From positions 1-36,757 of the forward strand of contig JAPPLF010000053.1 in assembly GCA_028874215.1 (NCBI GenBank): a DNA stretch of 36,757 nt, in the 5' to 3' direction. Origin of the DNA: Acidobacteriota bacterium (GTDB lineage: Bacteria; Acidobacteriota; UBA6911; RPQK01; JAJDTT01). Made by a program: the position numbers and the translations under genes. Shown piece after piece: positions 25,013 through 33,600 of this stretch (the first letter of the stretch is position 1; each line of letters opens with the position of its first letter). A model generated the notes under the pieces. The model did no database searches and was not told where the DNA came from. It saw nothing but the letters and a program-made list of their open reading frames with translations.

Positions 25013-26596
25013 GTGAGTCGAACTGGCGGGAGGCGCGGGTATGGCAGAAGGCTGGGGAGCTTCGGCTTCTTCGCCTCCCTGGTGGCCGCGTCGTTGCTCT
25101 CGGCGCTGATCTGGCAGTTCATCCCCAGTACCGGGGACGATTCCCACTACCGGCCGGATCCCGGTTCCTCCCGGGGAACCGCCGGCTGGAGCCGGGCGGA
25201 CCGGACGGTGGCGGGTTCGTTTCCGTTTCCCCGCTCCTTCGGCTCGTCATCGCCAGGCCCCGGTGCGGGGACGTTTCAGACCTCCCGCTCCTCGTCGTCC
25301 GGCCGGCGCGCTTCGTCCCCGCGCCGCCGGACCAGCCCATCGAGAAGCACCTCGCGCGGCGCCTCTCCCCCAGTCTCCGCCTCCACCGGCGGGACCGCGG
25401 ATGCGGCGGGTCCCGGAGCGGCAGTCGAGCCGATCGCTCCCGAGGCCCGCTCCACGGACGACATGATGGCCCGGGCGGACGAGCTCCGGCAGTTCGAGCG
25501 CGACTACCAGGCGGCCTGGAGCCAATTCGGCGCCGGCCGCTCGCTGGGCAACCCCTATATGAACGCCCGCAATCCCTTCCGGCGGGCCTTTCTCGACCGG
25601 GCGGACCCCAATGACGTCACCGGCGACGACCCCAACGACGGAACCGGAGACACCGGCGATCCGTCCGCCGGCGCGCCTCCGCCGGAGACGCCGAATCCGC
25701 CGCCCGCGCCACCCGTCGGACCCGACCCCGTGCCCCCGGCTCCCCCTCCGCCCCCGTTTCGTCCCGGGGGCGGCGTCATCCGCCCGGACCCCCCATTCGA
25801 CTTTGTCGTGGTCGGCGACTACGGCTCCGGAGGGAGCGCCCAACGGGTCTACAAGGGCCGCCGGGACGCCCGGAACCGGTTCATTCTGGAAAACGACCGG
25901 ACCTTCACCATCGGGCCCAATCCTGAAGGGTTCCGGGTGTTCGACGAGGACGAACGCCTCCTGGTGACCGACTTGAATGAGGACGGCCATCTGGACATGG
26001 TCCGGGCCATGAACGGTCCCCTGGGCGCCCTGCTGAAGACGGAAATCGGCGACGGCACGGGCCAGTTCGAGCTCCAGGCTCAAGGTCACCTTCTCCGCCG
26101 GCAGGTCCTGAATTTCGCCCTCTTCGATTTCGGCGGCGATGGAGAGTCGGAAATCGTCCTGGTGACCGACGTCGGACCCGGACTCACCATCTACACGCGG
26201 GACGGGGAGCAGTGGGTCCACGACAAGGAGCTGGCCTTGTCCTTTTCGCCCGGAATCGTCATGACCTCCAACCTCAGGCGCCTGGACAAGCGACTCTACA
26301 TCCTGGACCGGGACATGGGCCGATCCATGTATTTCTCCACCTTCTTTCACGACGGTCGGCCACGGCGCCTGACGTTTCCCCGGCACTCCCTCCACACTCT
26401 GGAAATGGAGGGCCCGGACGAAGAGGCTGCCCCGGAAGTGTTGGTCTACGAGGACTTCGTCTGTTTTTCCGTTTTCGAAAAGACGGAGCAGGGCTATGCC
26501 CTCTACGCGTCCTTTCCGGCGCCGCAATATCCCGGCTTGATTATCGTGGGAGACTACTTTAGGCTTGACTCCCGCCAGATGGTGGTGTGGTGGTGA
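25013..26596 (+). CDS. Single-pass membrane protein with proline-rich stalk and VCBS/FG-GAP-like domain
   Basis: From the GTG at 25013 (GGAG 12 nt upstream) the protein has 527 residues, with a membrane helix at about 17-34 (SFGFFASLVAASLLSALIW). A frame-compatible TTG at 24911 would add 34 residues. Next come a long Ser/Arg/Pro-rich stretch and a Pro-rich linker (NPPPAPPVGPDPVPPAPPPP). The C-terminal half has repeats resembling VCBS/FG-GAP propeller blades (FVVVGDYGSGG, LLVTDLNEDGHLDMVRAMNG, FDFGGDGESEIVLVTD), ending in IIVGDYFRLDSRQMVVWW. It probably displays a beta-propeller outside the membrane. The ligand is unknown. Confidence 0.7.
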   Translation: MSRTGGRRGYGRRLGSFGFFASLVAASLLSALIWQFIPSTGDDSHYRPDPGSSRGTAGWSRADRTVAGSFPFPRSFGSSSPGPGAGTFQTSRSSSSGRRASSPRRRTSPSRSTSRGASPPVSASTGGTADAAGPGAAVEPIAPEARSTDDMMARADELRQFERDYQAAWSQFGAGRSLGNPYMNARNPFRRAFLDRADPNDVTGDDPNDGTGDTGDPSAGAPPPETPNPPPAPPVGPDPVPPAPPPPPFRPGGGVIRPDPPFDFVVVGDYGSGGSAQRVYKGRRDARNRFILENDRTFTIGPNPEGFRVFDEDERLLVTDLNEDGHLDMVRAMNGPLGALLKTEIGDGTGQFELQAQGHLLRRQVLNFALFDFGGDGESEIVLVTDVGPGLTIYTRDGEQWVHDKELALSFSPGIVMTSNLRRLDKRLYILDRDMGRSMYFSTFFHDGRPRRLTFPRHSLHTLEMEGPDEEAAPEVLVYEDFVCFSVFEKTEQGYALYASFPAPQYPGLIIVGDYFRLDSRQMVVWW

Positions 26597-26751
26597 CGCG
26601 GTTAGGAATGTTGCGACTTTCGAGAACCTGTGGCATCTCTAGGAAAATCAGTTTCGGCGGAACAAGTAGCGTGTTTTTGTAGTCGGACGGCAGTATTTCG
26701 GTGCGGTCCGGGTTATTGTTTCCAATCGTCATTTTGCAGAGGAGTAAGGGA

Positions 26752-27342
26752 ATGAACAAATCGAGAGCGATGCTTTTTTCGGCAGTCCTGCTGACCGTGG
26801 CCTTCGGCGCAACGGCTATGGCAGGCACCTCAGTTTCCTTCATGGCGGCCGGGCACACGTCAGAGCAGTCTGCCGTTTTCGCCAGCTACCTGGTCAGCAT
26901 TCCCAATGAAGATCCCATGTATGCATTCGACACGGCCATTTCCGTGAGCAACGTCCTGGCGGCGCCGGCCGGGATCGACGCCTCGGGCGGCTATGGCGAG
27001 GGCTACAACGAGATGGGCACCCTGGAGATCTACCTCTACAACCGGGACGGCACCATGATGATGCATGAGACCTCCATGGATTCGCCCGGCTCCGGTTTGA
27101 CCGACGGGATGCTCGGCAAGGGCCAGACCTACACTGTGCTCTTGAGCGAGATCGTGGGTGACATGGAGTTCGTGGGCTACGGCTGGGTCGTGGCCAACTT
27201 CGACGGCGTTGCCGGAACCCGCACCGTCATCGGCAGCTTCGTGAATCAGCACGGAACCATGTCGCCGCCCGTGTCCCGCCATGGCGCAGGGATCAAGCCC
27301 ATGATGATGAGCTCGGACATGGACTCGGGTTCGCACGAATAA
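26752..27342 (+). CDS. Exported protein of unknown function with Met/His-containing tail
   Basis: This 196-residue protein begins at the ATG preceded by GAGGAGTAAGGGA. A clear signal peptide (AMLFSAVLLTVAFGATAMA, cleavage before GTS) precedes a beta-rich body (FASYLVSIPNEDPMYAFDTAISVSNVLAA, LEIYLYNRDGTMMMHE, VGYGWVVANFDGVAGT). The C-terminus is rich in Met, Asp and His (KPMMMSSDMDSGSHE), which might bind metal. I recognise no family. It is followed by several hairpins and an intrinsic terminator, so it is probably a single-gene transcript. Confidence 0.75.
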   Translation: MNKSRAMLFSAVLLTVAFGATAMAGTSVSFMAAGHTSEQSAVFASYLVSIPNEDPMYAFDTAISVSNVLAAPAGIDASGGYGEGYNEMGTLEIYLYNRDGTMMMHETSMDSPGSGLTDGMLGKGQTYTVLLSEIVGDMEFVGYGWVVANFDGVAGTRTVIGSFVNQHGTMSPPVSRHGAGIKPMMMSSDMDSGSHE

Positions 27343-27346
27343 GTAG

Positions 27347-27467
27347 CGGAATATTCCGGACTTGAACACCGTCATCGTCGCAAGGTGACGGTGAGAATCC
27401 CTGCAGGATAATTTCCAGGCAGGGACTCCCGTTGCCGGACCGGGAAATCCGGGGACGGGAGCAACGG
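27347..27467 (+). other. Series of strong stem-loops downstream of the 26752-27342 gene
   Basis: Four perfect inverted repeats follow one another: the palindrome CGGAATATTCCG (27347-27358), CACCGTCA/TGACGGTG (27367-27393), TCCCTGC/GCAGGGA (27398-27425) and CCGTTGC/GCAACGG (27429-27467), the last with an inner CCGGA/TCCGG. The intrinsic terminator follows. This could be a structured 3' UTR or an independent small RNA. I found no match to a known riboswitch. Confidence 0.55.
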
Positions 27468-27477
27468 AAGTTGAAGT

Positions 27478-27527
27478 CGGGGGCTGCCCCTGGGTCATGG
27501 CGCAGCCCCCGGCTCTTTTATTTTTCC
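27478..27527 (+). terminator. Rho-independent terminator
   Basis: The 10-bp perfect stem CGGGGGCTGC (27478-27487) / GCAGCCCCCG (27502-27511) is followed by a T-rich tail reading CTCTTTTATTTTT. This is the only classical intrinsic terminator I could see in the window. Confidence 0.88.
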
Positions 27528-27610
27528 ATCGTTCAATACGGTTCTTTCCCACTTGGGACATTCTCCCGAGTGGGCATTTTGGGTTCCGTTCGTTTCGGGA
27601 GGCTCCGGAC

Positions 27611-28486
27611 ATGATTTGTCTGCTCCTTTACCTGGGCCTCTTCTCAACTCCCGCCGTCGACCCGGAATTGGAGAAGTCGGTCCAAGCCTTCTGGGACCTG
27701 CTTCAGAAGGGCGACAAGGTGGGAGCCCTCCAATACGTCGTTCCGGAGAGCCGGAATCCGTTCCTCAACCGCCCCACCAACAACTTTCGCTCCTGGGAGC
27801 TGGACCGGATCGAACTCCGGGCCCCGGACGAAGCGCTGGTGACGGTGAAATTGCAGCAGATGCTTTTGCCGTCTGCGAGCTACTATCCCGTGCCCACCCG
27901 CGAGATCTGGATACGCCAGCCGGACGGATGGCGGATTCGGATTCTTCCCCCGAATCCGGAGCAGTTCAGAAGGGCGTTCATCGGCGGCCCGGCGCCAAAA
28001 CCGAGCGGCCCGAACCCGGGAACGTTGGAGGTGGTCCCCCGGCAGGTCAAGATCCACTTCCTGGACCGGACGCAACAGGGTGCGGTCCGGATTCGCAACG
28101 GCCTGTCTGAAACGGTCCAGATCTCTCGAATCGACTACGACCGGACCCGTTTCGAGCTGCTGGAGAGCGCCGGCTCCGTCGCCGCGGGCCAGGACCTCCG
28201 CCTGTCGTTCCGCTACATCGGGAACGAGTCCGGGAAGGGCTTGAGGAATGAACTCCGCCTTCTGCTGAAACGGGGCGGCGATGAAGATGCCAAGGAGCAG
28301 CTCTTCACCGTCCGCGTCCTCTACAACTACGTGAGTCCCGGCGCCAGAGGCCTCCTGGGTCTCACCGGGAAAAAGCTGGACCAGCTCAAGCGCGGCGAGT
28401 CCGTGAAGCCCGTGGTCGACAGCCCCGTGTCACCCCCTCCCCTCCCCGGCCTCCCCTCCGCCGTCGAGCCGGAAGCCAAGCCGTAA
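27611..28486 (+). CDS. Exported protein with C-terminal Ig/DUF1573-like domain
   Basis: This 291-residue protein starts at the ATG with GGGAGG 8 nt upstream. An in-frame ATG at 27497 would read out of the terminator and is rejected. The N-terminus is a short hydrophobic signal (ICLLLYLGLFSTPAVD). Residues about 15-125 look like a small alpha/beta domain. Residues about 135-240 (TLEVVPRQVKIHFLDRTQQG, VQISRIDYDRTRFELLE, DLRLSFRYIG) have the pattern of a DUF1573/ASPM-like Ig fold. The tail is Pro-rich (SPPPLPGLPS). The function is unknown. Confidence 0.65.
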   Translation: MICLLLYLGLFSTPAVDPELEKSVQAFWDLLQKGDKVGALQYVVPESRNPFLNRPTNNFRSWELDRIELRAPDEALVTVKLQQMLLPSASYYPVPTREIWIRQPDGWRIRILPPNPEQFRRAFIGGPAPKPSGPNPGTLEVVPRQVKIHFLDRTQQGAVRIRNGLSETVQISRIDYDRTRFELLESAGSVAAGQDLRLSFRYIGNESGKGLRNELRLLLKRGGDEDAKEQLFTVRVLYNYVSPGARGLLGLTGKKLDQLKRGESVKPVVDSPVSPPPLPGLPSAVEPEAKP

Positions 28487-28499
28487 AAGGAGTGAGGAA

Positions 28500-28515
28500 G
28501 GCGAGTTCAATCGCC
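28500..28515 (+). repeat. Decayed B-class REP element
   Basis: GGCGA-gttcaa-TCGCC followed by CGTTC is a worn B hairpin in + orientation, in the gap before the toxin-antitoxin genes. Its A partner is no longer recognisable. Confidence 0.6.
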
Positions 28516-28579
28516 CGTTCTTCTCTTCTCTCTCACACCCGTTCCCTCCCGCGGCCAGCCCATAACGGAATTGCACTCA

Positions 28580-28627
28580 ACATCGTTCGGAAGTAATGTG
28601 ATGTAAATGCAATCAACTGACATCACA
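28580..28627. promoter_or_regulatory. Operator of the toxin-antitoxin operon: three half sites 20 bp apart
   Basis: ACATC (28580), GATGT (28600) and ACATC (28620) recur at exact 20-bp steps. The last two form a perfect 8-bp dyad, TGTGATGT (28597-28604) / ACATCACA (28620-28627), centred on the start of the antitoxin gene (ATG 28607). RHH antitoxins usually repress their own operon by binding such inverted sites. Confidence 0.68.
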
Positions 28628-28855
28628 GAAACCAAGACCCAGATTACCGCGCGCCTGCCGAATACGGTGGTCAGCGCGCTGGATGCAGCCGCCCGCCGTC
28701 TCAGGCGCAGCCGGGCGGAGGTCGTCCGCCGGGCGGTCGAGCGTTACCTCGAGGATTTCGACGATCTCTCCGCAGCCGTCGACCGGCTGCGGGACCCGAG
28801 CGATCCGGTGCTGGATTGGGATCAGGTCAGGCGTGATCTTCTCGATACGGATTAA
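28607..28855 (+). CDS. Ribbon-helix-helix antitoxin (CopG/RHH family)
   Basis: This 82-residue protein has a RHH DNA-binding pattern: a beta strand KTQITARLP followed by two helices (TVVSALDAAARRLRRS, RAEVVRRAVERYLEDFDD). The C-terminal tail (SDPVLDWDQVRRDLLDT) is the typical toxin-binding part. It has a Shine-Dalgarno GGAAG about 13 nt upstream of the ATG. The operator overlaps the start codon. It overlaps the toxin gene by 23 bases. Confidence 0.85.
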   Translation: MQSTDITETKTQITARLPNTVVSALDAAARRLRRSRAEVVRRAVERYLEDFDDLSAAVDRLRDPSDPVLDWDQVRRDLLDTD

Positions 28856-29099
28856 GGCCAGCGCGGCCAAAGAGTTGAATCGGGTCGTCAAGCCGGACCA
28901 AAGACGGATTGTTGCGGCCATCGACCGCTTGGCGGAGAATCCTTTCCTCGGCAATGCGCTGAAAGGAGATATGCGGGGCCTCCGCCGGCTTCGCGTCGGG
29001 GATCACCGTGTCATTTACGAAGTGCGCGAATCGATCCTCGTCGTGCTGGTTGTCCGCGTCGCCCACCGCCGGGATGTCTACCGGCGAAGACCGGATTGA
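28833..29099 (+). CDS. RelE/ParE-family toxin
   Basis: This 88-residue protein starts at a GTG inside the antitoxin gene (VIFSIRIKASAAKEL). RelE/ParE signatures are visible: SAAKELNRVVKPDQRRIVAAIDRLAENP, then LRRLRVGDHRVIYEV, then VLVVRVAHRRDVYRR. RelE homologues are ribosome-dependent mRNA nucleases. The close match to the RelE subgroup makes that activity more likely than ParE-type gyrase inhibition. Confidence 0.88.
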   Translation: MIFSIRIKASAAKELNRVVKPDQRRIVAAIDRLAENPFLGNALKGDMRGLRRLRVGDHRVIYEVRESILVVLVVRVAHRRDVYRRRPD

Positions 29100-29117
29100 A
29101 GACGGACCTTCGAGGAG

Positions 29118-29188
29118 GGGCGATTTCCAATCGCCCGTTCGTTGGTGGTAGATAGGCGCTCCGGAGTCCGGCGGTTGGGAAACCGCCG
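29118..29188 (-). repeat. REP pair: B (+) and A (-), an inverted composite unit
   Basis: The hairpin at 29118-29136 is GGGCGATT-TCC-AATCGCCC. The one at 29169-29188 is CGGCGGTT-GGGA-AACCGCCG. Read on the - strand this is A then B with 52 nt between starts. It lies between the convergent toxin gene and small membrane protein gene. Confidence 0.92.
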
Positions 29189-29194
29189 CTCGTG

Positions 29195-29440
29195 TCAGAC
29201 GGCGCCGCGGCCTGATCCCACGAAGTATTCCCGGAGCACGTCGAGAGTGCCTTCGGTGCGGGCCATGCGCTTCTCCAGCGAAACTTCGAGGCGAGACATG
29301 CGCTCGCCCAGCGAAACTTCGAGGTGGGACATGCGTTCGCGGATTTCGGCGCGTTCCCGTGCGGCTGCGCGGGACTGCGTGAGGATGAGGCCGCCGAGTG
29401 TGATGGTGGCGGCGATGATTGCCATGAGTTCAAGGGTCAT
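29195..29440 (-). CDS. Small membrane protein with coiled-coil repeats
   Basis: This 81-residue protein starts at the ATG with AAAGGA about 9 nt upstream. One membrane helix (LELMAIIAATITLGGLIL) is followed by a charged heptad region containing near-identical repeats of 11 residues (MSHLEVSLGER, MSRLEVSLEKR). These are encoded by two 33-bp DNA repeats at 29265-29297 and 29298-29330. Similar short TM-plus-coil proteins exist in many genomes near toxin genes, but no function is known. I infer nothing more from this one. Confidence 0.65.
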   Translation of the reverse strand: MTLELMAIIAATITLGGLILTQSRAAARERAEIRERMSHLEVSLGERMSRLEVSLEKRMARTEGTLDVLREYFVGSGRGAV

Positions 29441-29501
29441 TGGAATGTTCCTTTCACTCACTCTCCCCGATACCCGATTTTACTCCGCCCCGCCAGGTGG
29501 C

Positions 29502-30422
29502 TCAACAGGAGAACCGGTGCGAGGGGCGTCGTCCGCCCTCCCGCAGACCCCGGTAGAATCCCCCCGCCCAGACCGCCAGCCCCGCCGCCAACCCGGGAAG
29601 CCGCGCCAGGGCGCCCGTCCACACCATATTATTAATAAGGAACAATCGCCCCATGATCCGCGGCAACCGCCACAGCGGAAGCGCCAGGCTCAGCGCCGGG
29701 CAATGCCGCAGCCACGATCCCGGCACGCGCTCCAGGGTCCGAAATCGCCCACTCCAATACCCCAGGCGTCCGAGATGAACCCGGGCCCGGTCCCAAGCGA
29801 CGTCGTTCGGGTGCCAGACCCCCGTCGACCCGTCGAAACAGAGCCGTCCTCTCCCGCGCCGCCCGATCTTCCGGCAGAGCATCAAGTCCTCCGCCATCCC
29901 CATTTCCTCGTCGAAGCCCCCGCAAGCCGCCAGGTCCGCCTTCCTGACCAGTAGATTGCAACTGGACAGGGCGTCCCGATCTCCCGAAGCCAGCCCCGGC
30001 AGGAACGACGAGAACTCGATCCAATGCAGCACCTGCCCCGCCGCGCCGGTCCCCGGCGGGAGTCCCACCCACCCCGAAACCATGGCGATCTGTTCCGAGC
30101 ACAGCAGGCGGGCATGAAGCGTCTCCAGCCACCCGGCCTCCGGGACCGCATCGGCGTCGACAAAAGCCAGCACGGCGCCGCGCGCCTCCGCCGCCCCCCG
30201 GTTCCGCGCCGCCCCCGGAAACAGCCGCCCCTCCTGGGACAGCACCCGCAACCCGGGAAATCGCCCCTCGAGCCGCCTCGCCGCCTCGTCTCCCCCCGAC
30301 TCCACCACCAGGACCTCGAAATCCAGTGACGTCTCCTGAGCTTCCAAGGCCTCCAACAGGCGGGGCAGCAACTCGGCATGCCCGTAGCAAGGAATGACCA
30401 CACTGACCGCCGGACCTCTCAT
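29502..30422 (-). CDS. Family 2 glycosyltransferase
   Basis: This 306-residue protein starts with AVSVVIPCYGHAELLPRLLEALEAQ, the GT-A nucleotide-sugar binding opening. It then shows VVESGG, a GAARNRGAAEARGAVLAFVDADAVPE segment with the DxD metal site, and GGFDEEMGMAEDLMLCRKIGRRG, an ED-type catalytic region. Hydrophobic stretches near the C-terminus (WLRHCPALSLALPLW, LPGLAAGLAVWAGGFY) suggest membrane association. The upstream in-frame codons translate REP DNA, so the ATG at 30422 is preferred. The acceptor is unknown; a surface polysaccharide or glycolipid is the usual role. Confidence 0.88.
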   Translation of the reverse strand: MRGPAVSVVIPCYGHAELLPRLLEALEAQETSLDFEVLVVESGGDEAARRLEGRFPGLRVLSQEGRLFPGAARNRGAAEARGAVLAFVDADAVPEAGWLETLHARLLCSEQIAMVSGWVGLPPGTGAAGQVLHWIEFSSFLPGLASGDRDALSSCNLLVRKADLAACGGFDEEMGMAEDLMLCRKIGRRGRGRLCFDGSTGVWHPNDVAWDRARVHLGRLGYWSGRFRTLERVPGSWLRHCPALSLALPLWRLPRIMGRLFLINNMVWTGALARLPGLAAGLAVWAGGFYRGLREGGRRPSHRFSC

Positions 30423-30452
30423 CACACCGGAATCGTAACAGGAGCGACGGAG

Positions 30453-30658
30453 CGACGACTTTCCTGTCGCCGGAGGGGCGGCGGTTTCCCAACCGCCGAT
30501 TCCCGAGCAGCGGGAAACCAGGAGCAAAGCCGGGCGATTAGGAAACCGCCCTTCCAAACACTGGGGCGGGGGCGGCGGTTTCCTAACCGCCGATTCCCGA
30601 GCAGCAGGAGAACAGGCGCAGTACCGGGCGATTAGGAAATCGCCCTTCCAATCGCCCT
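30453..30658 (+). repeat. REP cluster A'-A-B-A-B between glycosyltransferase and LRR genes
   Basis: Elements are 30453-30472 (variant A with changed but still pairing arms, one mismatch), 30479-30498 (A+), 30532-30551 (B/A hybrid), 30573-30592 (A+), 30626-30645 (B-) and a half B at 30647-30658. A-to-B start distance is 53 nt in both pairs. The spacers share ATTCCCGAGCAGC heads with those at 23 kb. Confidence 0.93.
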
Positions 30659-30672
30659 TCCTTCCCTCTCCC

Positions 30673-33600
30673 CTATCGACTCCAATCCTCCGCCGCCGGA
30701 ATCCCGCGACTCGTCAGCACTTCCATTCCCGGCTCCGCCGCCAACGCGGACACGGCATCGTCCCCGCTCCCGTCCTCTGGCGCCGGACCCCGAAAAATCC
30801 CCCGGATCTCCCCCGTCCGCGGATCCCGCAGGATGCTCACCGGCCGGTCGGTCTCCTCATCCAACCGGACCGACCCTCCCGGCCCCGACAGCGTGATGCC
30901 GGCCAACTCGCCGGCCCATCCGGCCCGCACGGGCAGAACAAACGCGAACGACGACCTCCCGTCCCCGTCGGCCAGCTCCGGCATGGCGAAGCTCAACGAA
31001 AACAACTCCTCCCCGTCCCCGTCCCTCCCCGTAATCTCATACTCCCCGCCGGACCGCGGAAGCCGCGCCGGAGCATCCACCACGAACGCCGGCTCCAGGT
31101 ACGGAGTCCCGTCGGACCCGACGCCGCCCCAAAGCAGGAGGCTCTTCGCCGGCGCCGCCACCAGCGCGGACCCCTCGGCGCTGCCTGCGGCGTACAAGCG
31201 GTAACGGAGCGCGTTGGTGAAGTGATAAGCGCCGATCCACTGGGCCTCGGTGCGGCAGTAGGCCATCAGATCCGGCCAGACCGGCGGAAACACCCGCCCA
31301 GGCTCGATGAGATCGTATCCCCAGTCGCCGATGGAACCGTCCATCTGCGGAAACGCCGGATCCAGCGCGGCCGGCGCGCCGCAGGGCGCATGGGCCAGGC
31401 TCAAGTTGTGGCCCAGCTCATGCGCCATGATCACCGGATGGGGTATGGAGAAACTGATCAGGCCGGGTCGTTGGCCCAAACCGGCGAGACCACCGGTGAA
31501 CTCGCCTCCAATCGTGCCCATGTAGTACCCACCAGCCCCTTCCATGGCATGGATGATTGCGGTTTCGCCGAACAGCGACACGGGGTCGTTGGTCGAGGTC
31601 GACACGGGCGCATGGGCCTTGACGTCGAGTTCCTTTATGGGCAGCAGCGCCCGTGTCTCCTTGAGCAGGGGATGGGCCCCGGGGTCACCGGCCATGCCTT
31701 CGGCCAATTCCACGATCGACGAATCCGGATTCTCATCCCATAGGAATGGAATCACGGTCAGATCGAAGACGGGCATCGTCCGGACGTCGACCGCCAGGCG
31801 GCCGCTCTCCGGGATCCGCTTCGTCACGCCCGCATCGGGACCCGGCGTTCCCTCCGGGTCGACGTCGATCACCATCTCCAATCCCGGTTGCACCACCGAA
31901 CCGGGCACCAGAACGTTGGCGGAGGCGTTCAGATCCCCTTCGTAAAACTCTCCCGGAATCGGAACCGGCTTCCCCGGAATGTCCACCACGTGCGTCATCG
32001 TCCCGTTCCGATAAAAAGTGGCCCGGACCGGAGGGAGATCCGACCCGGTCCCGCGGTCCGGTTCCACGAACACCCGGAGCAGGGCTTCCTCTCCCGCCAC
32101 CAGCGGCACCGGGAATTCTCGCGACTGGACGGCCTGAGTCAGGATCACGTCCGGTGGATCGCCGGCGCCGCAGATCCCGATCCGCCGTTTCCAGACGCCG
32201 GACAGCCAATCCCGAAACCCGGCGTCCGAAGGTGCGCAGAGGTTCGCGCCGTTGGCCAGAAGTTCCTCCAGCCGGCCGAGATCCGTCAGCCGGGCGGGCA
32301 ACGCTCCGGTCATCCCGCCGTTATTCGAGAGCACGATGCTGCGCACATTCTCCAATCCACCGAATTCCGGCGGGACGGCGCCCGTCAGTTCATTGTCCTG
32401 CATCCGAAGGAACTCCAGCTTGGTCAGTTTCCCCAGTTCCGGCGGAAGGGCGCCCGACAGGGCGTTCCCTTCGAACCACAGCCCTTCCAGGTTGCCGAGG
32501 GCGCCCAGTTCCGGCGGGATGGAGCCGGTCAGATCATTCCAGGCGAGATCCAGCGTCTTCAGACTGGCGAGCGACCCCAACTCCGCCGGGATCGATCCCG
32601 TCAAGCCGTTGGCCCGGAGCCACAAGTTCTCCAGGTTGGCGAGTGCGCCGAGTTCCGGGGGAATCGGGCCGGACAGGGAGTTTCCCCTGATCCACAAATC
32701 CCTCAAGTTGGTGAGCGCGCCCAACTCCGGCGGGATGGAGCCGGTCAGGCCGGTCAAGTCCAGGTTCAGGTCCGTCAGGTTGGCGAGCGACCCCAACTCT
32801 GCCGGGATCCCTCCCGTAAACATGTTGCCGAAGAGCCGCAACGTCTCCAGGTTGGAGAGTGCGCCCAGTTCCGGCGGGATCGGCCCGGTCAGCCGGTTGT
32901 AGTCGAGGTTCAGGTGGATGAGCTCGGCGAGCGAGCCGAGTTCCGGCGGGATGGGACCCGTCAAGGCATTGTAGCCGAGATTCAGATCCGTCAAGCGGGT
33001 GAGCGAGCCCAGTTCCACCGGGATCGTTCCTGTCAAGTTGTTGTTCCCGAGATACAACGTAACCACGCGCCCGTCGTCGTTGACTCCGACGCGGCGCCAT
33101 TCCTTCAGGGGACGGTCCGTCATCCAGTTATCCCGCAGGGTCCAGTGCGGACCCCCGGTCGCATCGAACAGCACCGACAGGATTTCCCGGTCCGACGGAG
33201 GCGGACAATCCGTGCCCGTCCCCTCGTGAGACGGTATGCCGCTCATCCACGCCCGGAACGATTCCCCGGCCGGGACACAGAGATCGGTGTCCGCGTAGTG
33301 GAATTCCTGAAGCGAAGTGAGTGAAGACAGGGACAGGGGCAGGCGGCCGGAGAGGGCGTTGCCGCCGATCCTCAGCTCGGTCATCTGCCGCAAACTCCCC
33401 AAGTTGCCGGGAACCCGCCCCTCCAGTCCGTTGCCGGCCAGGTCGAGCGCCGTGACCCGGCCCAGGGAATCGACGCTGACTCCGTGCCATTCTCCCAACG
33501 TTCCTTCTCCGCGCCACCCGTCCGAGTTCGTCCAGTCCGGCCCGCCGGTGATTTCGAAGAACGCCTCCAGCACCGCCCTGTCCGACTCGTTGCAGTACGC

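Noticed and set aside
26597-26751. Possible sigma-54 or REP remnant before the 26752 gene
   Set aside because: TTTTGCAG lacks a -24 GG element, and CGGTTAGGAA is only a half arm without a partner.
27386-27425. GGTGAGAATCC resembling part of a cobalamin riboswitch
   Set aside because: The conserved B12 box is missing and no cobalamin gene follows. The sequence is better explained as arms of local hairpins.
27497-27610. N-terminal extension of the 27611 gene starting inside the terminator
   Set aside because: The extension begins in the terminator stem region and has no leader-like property. The ATG at 27611 has a proper ribosome binding site and signal peptide.
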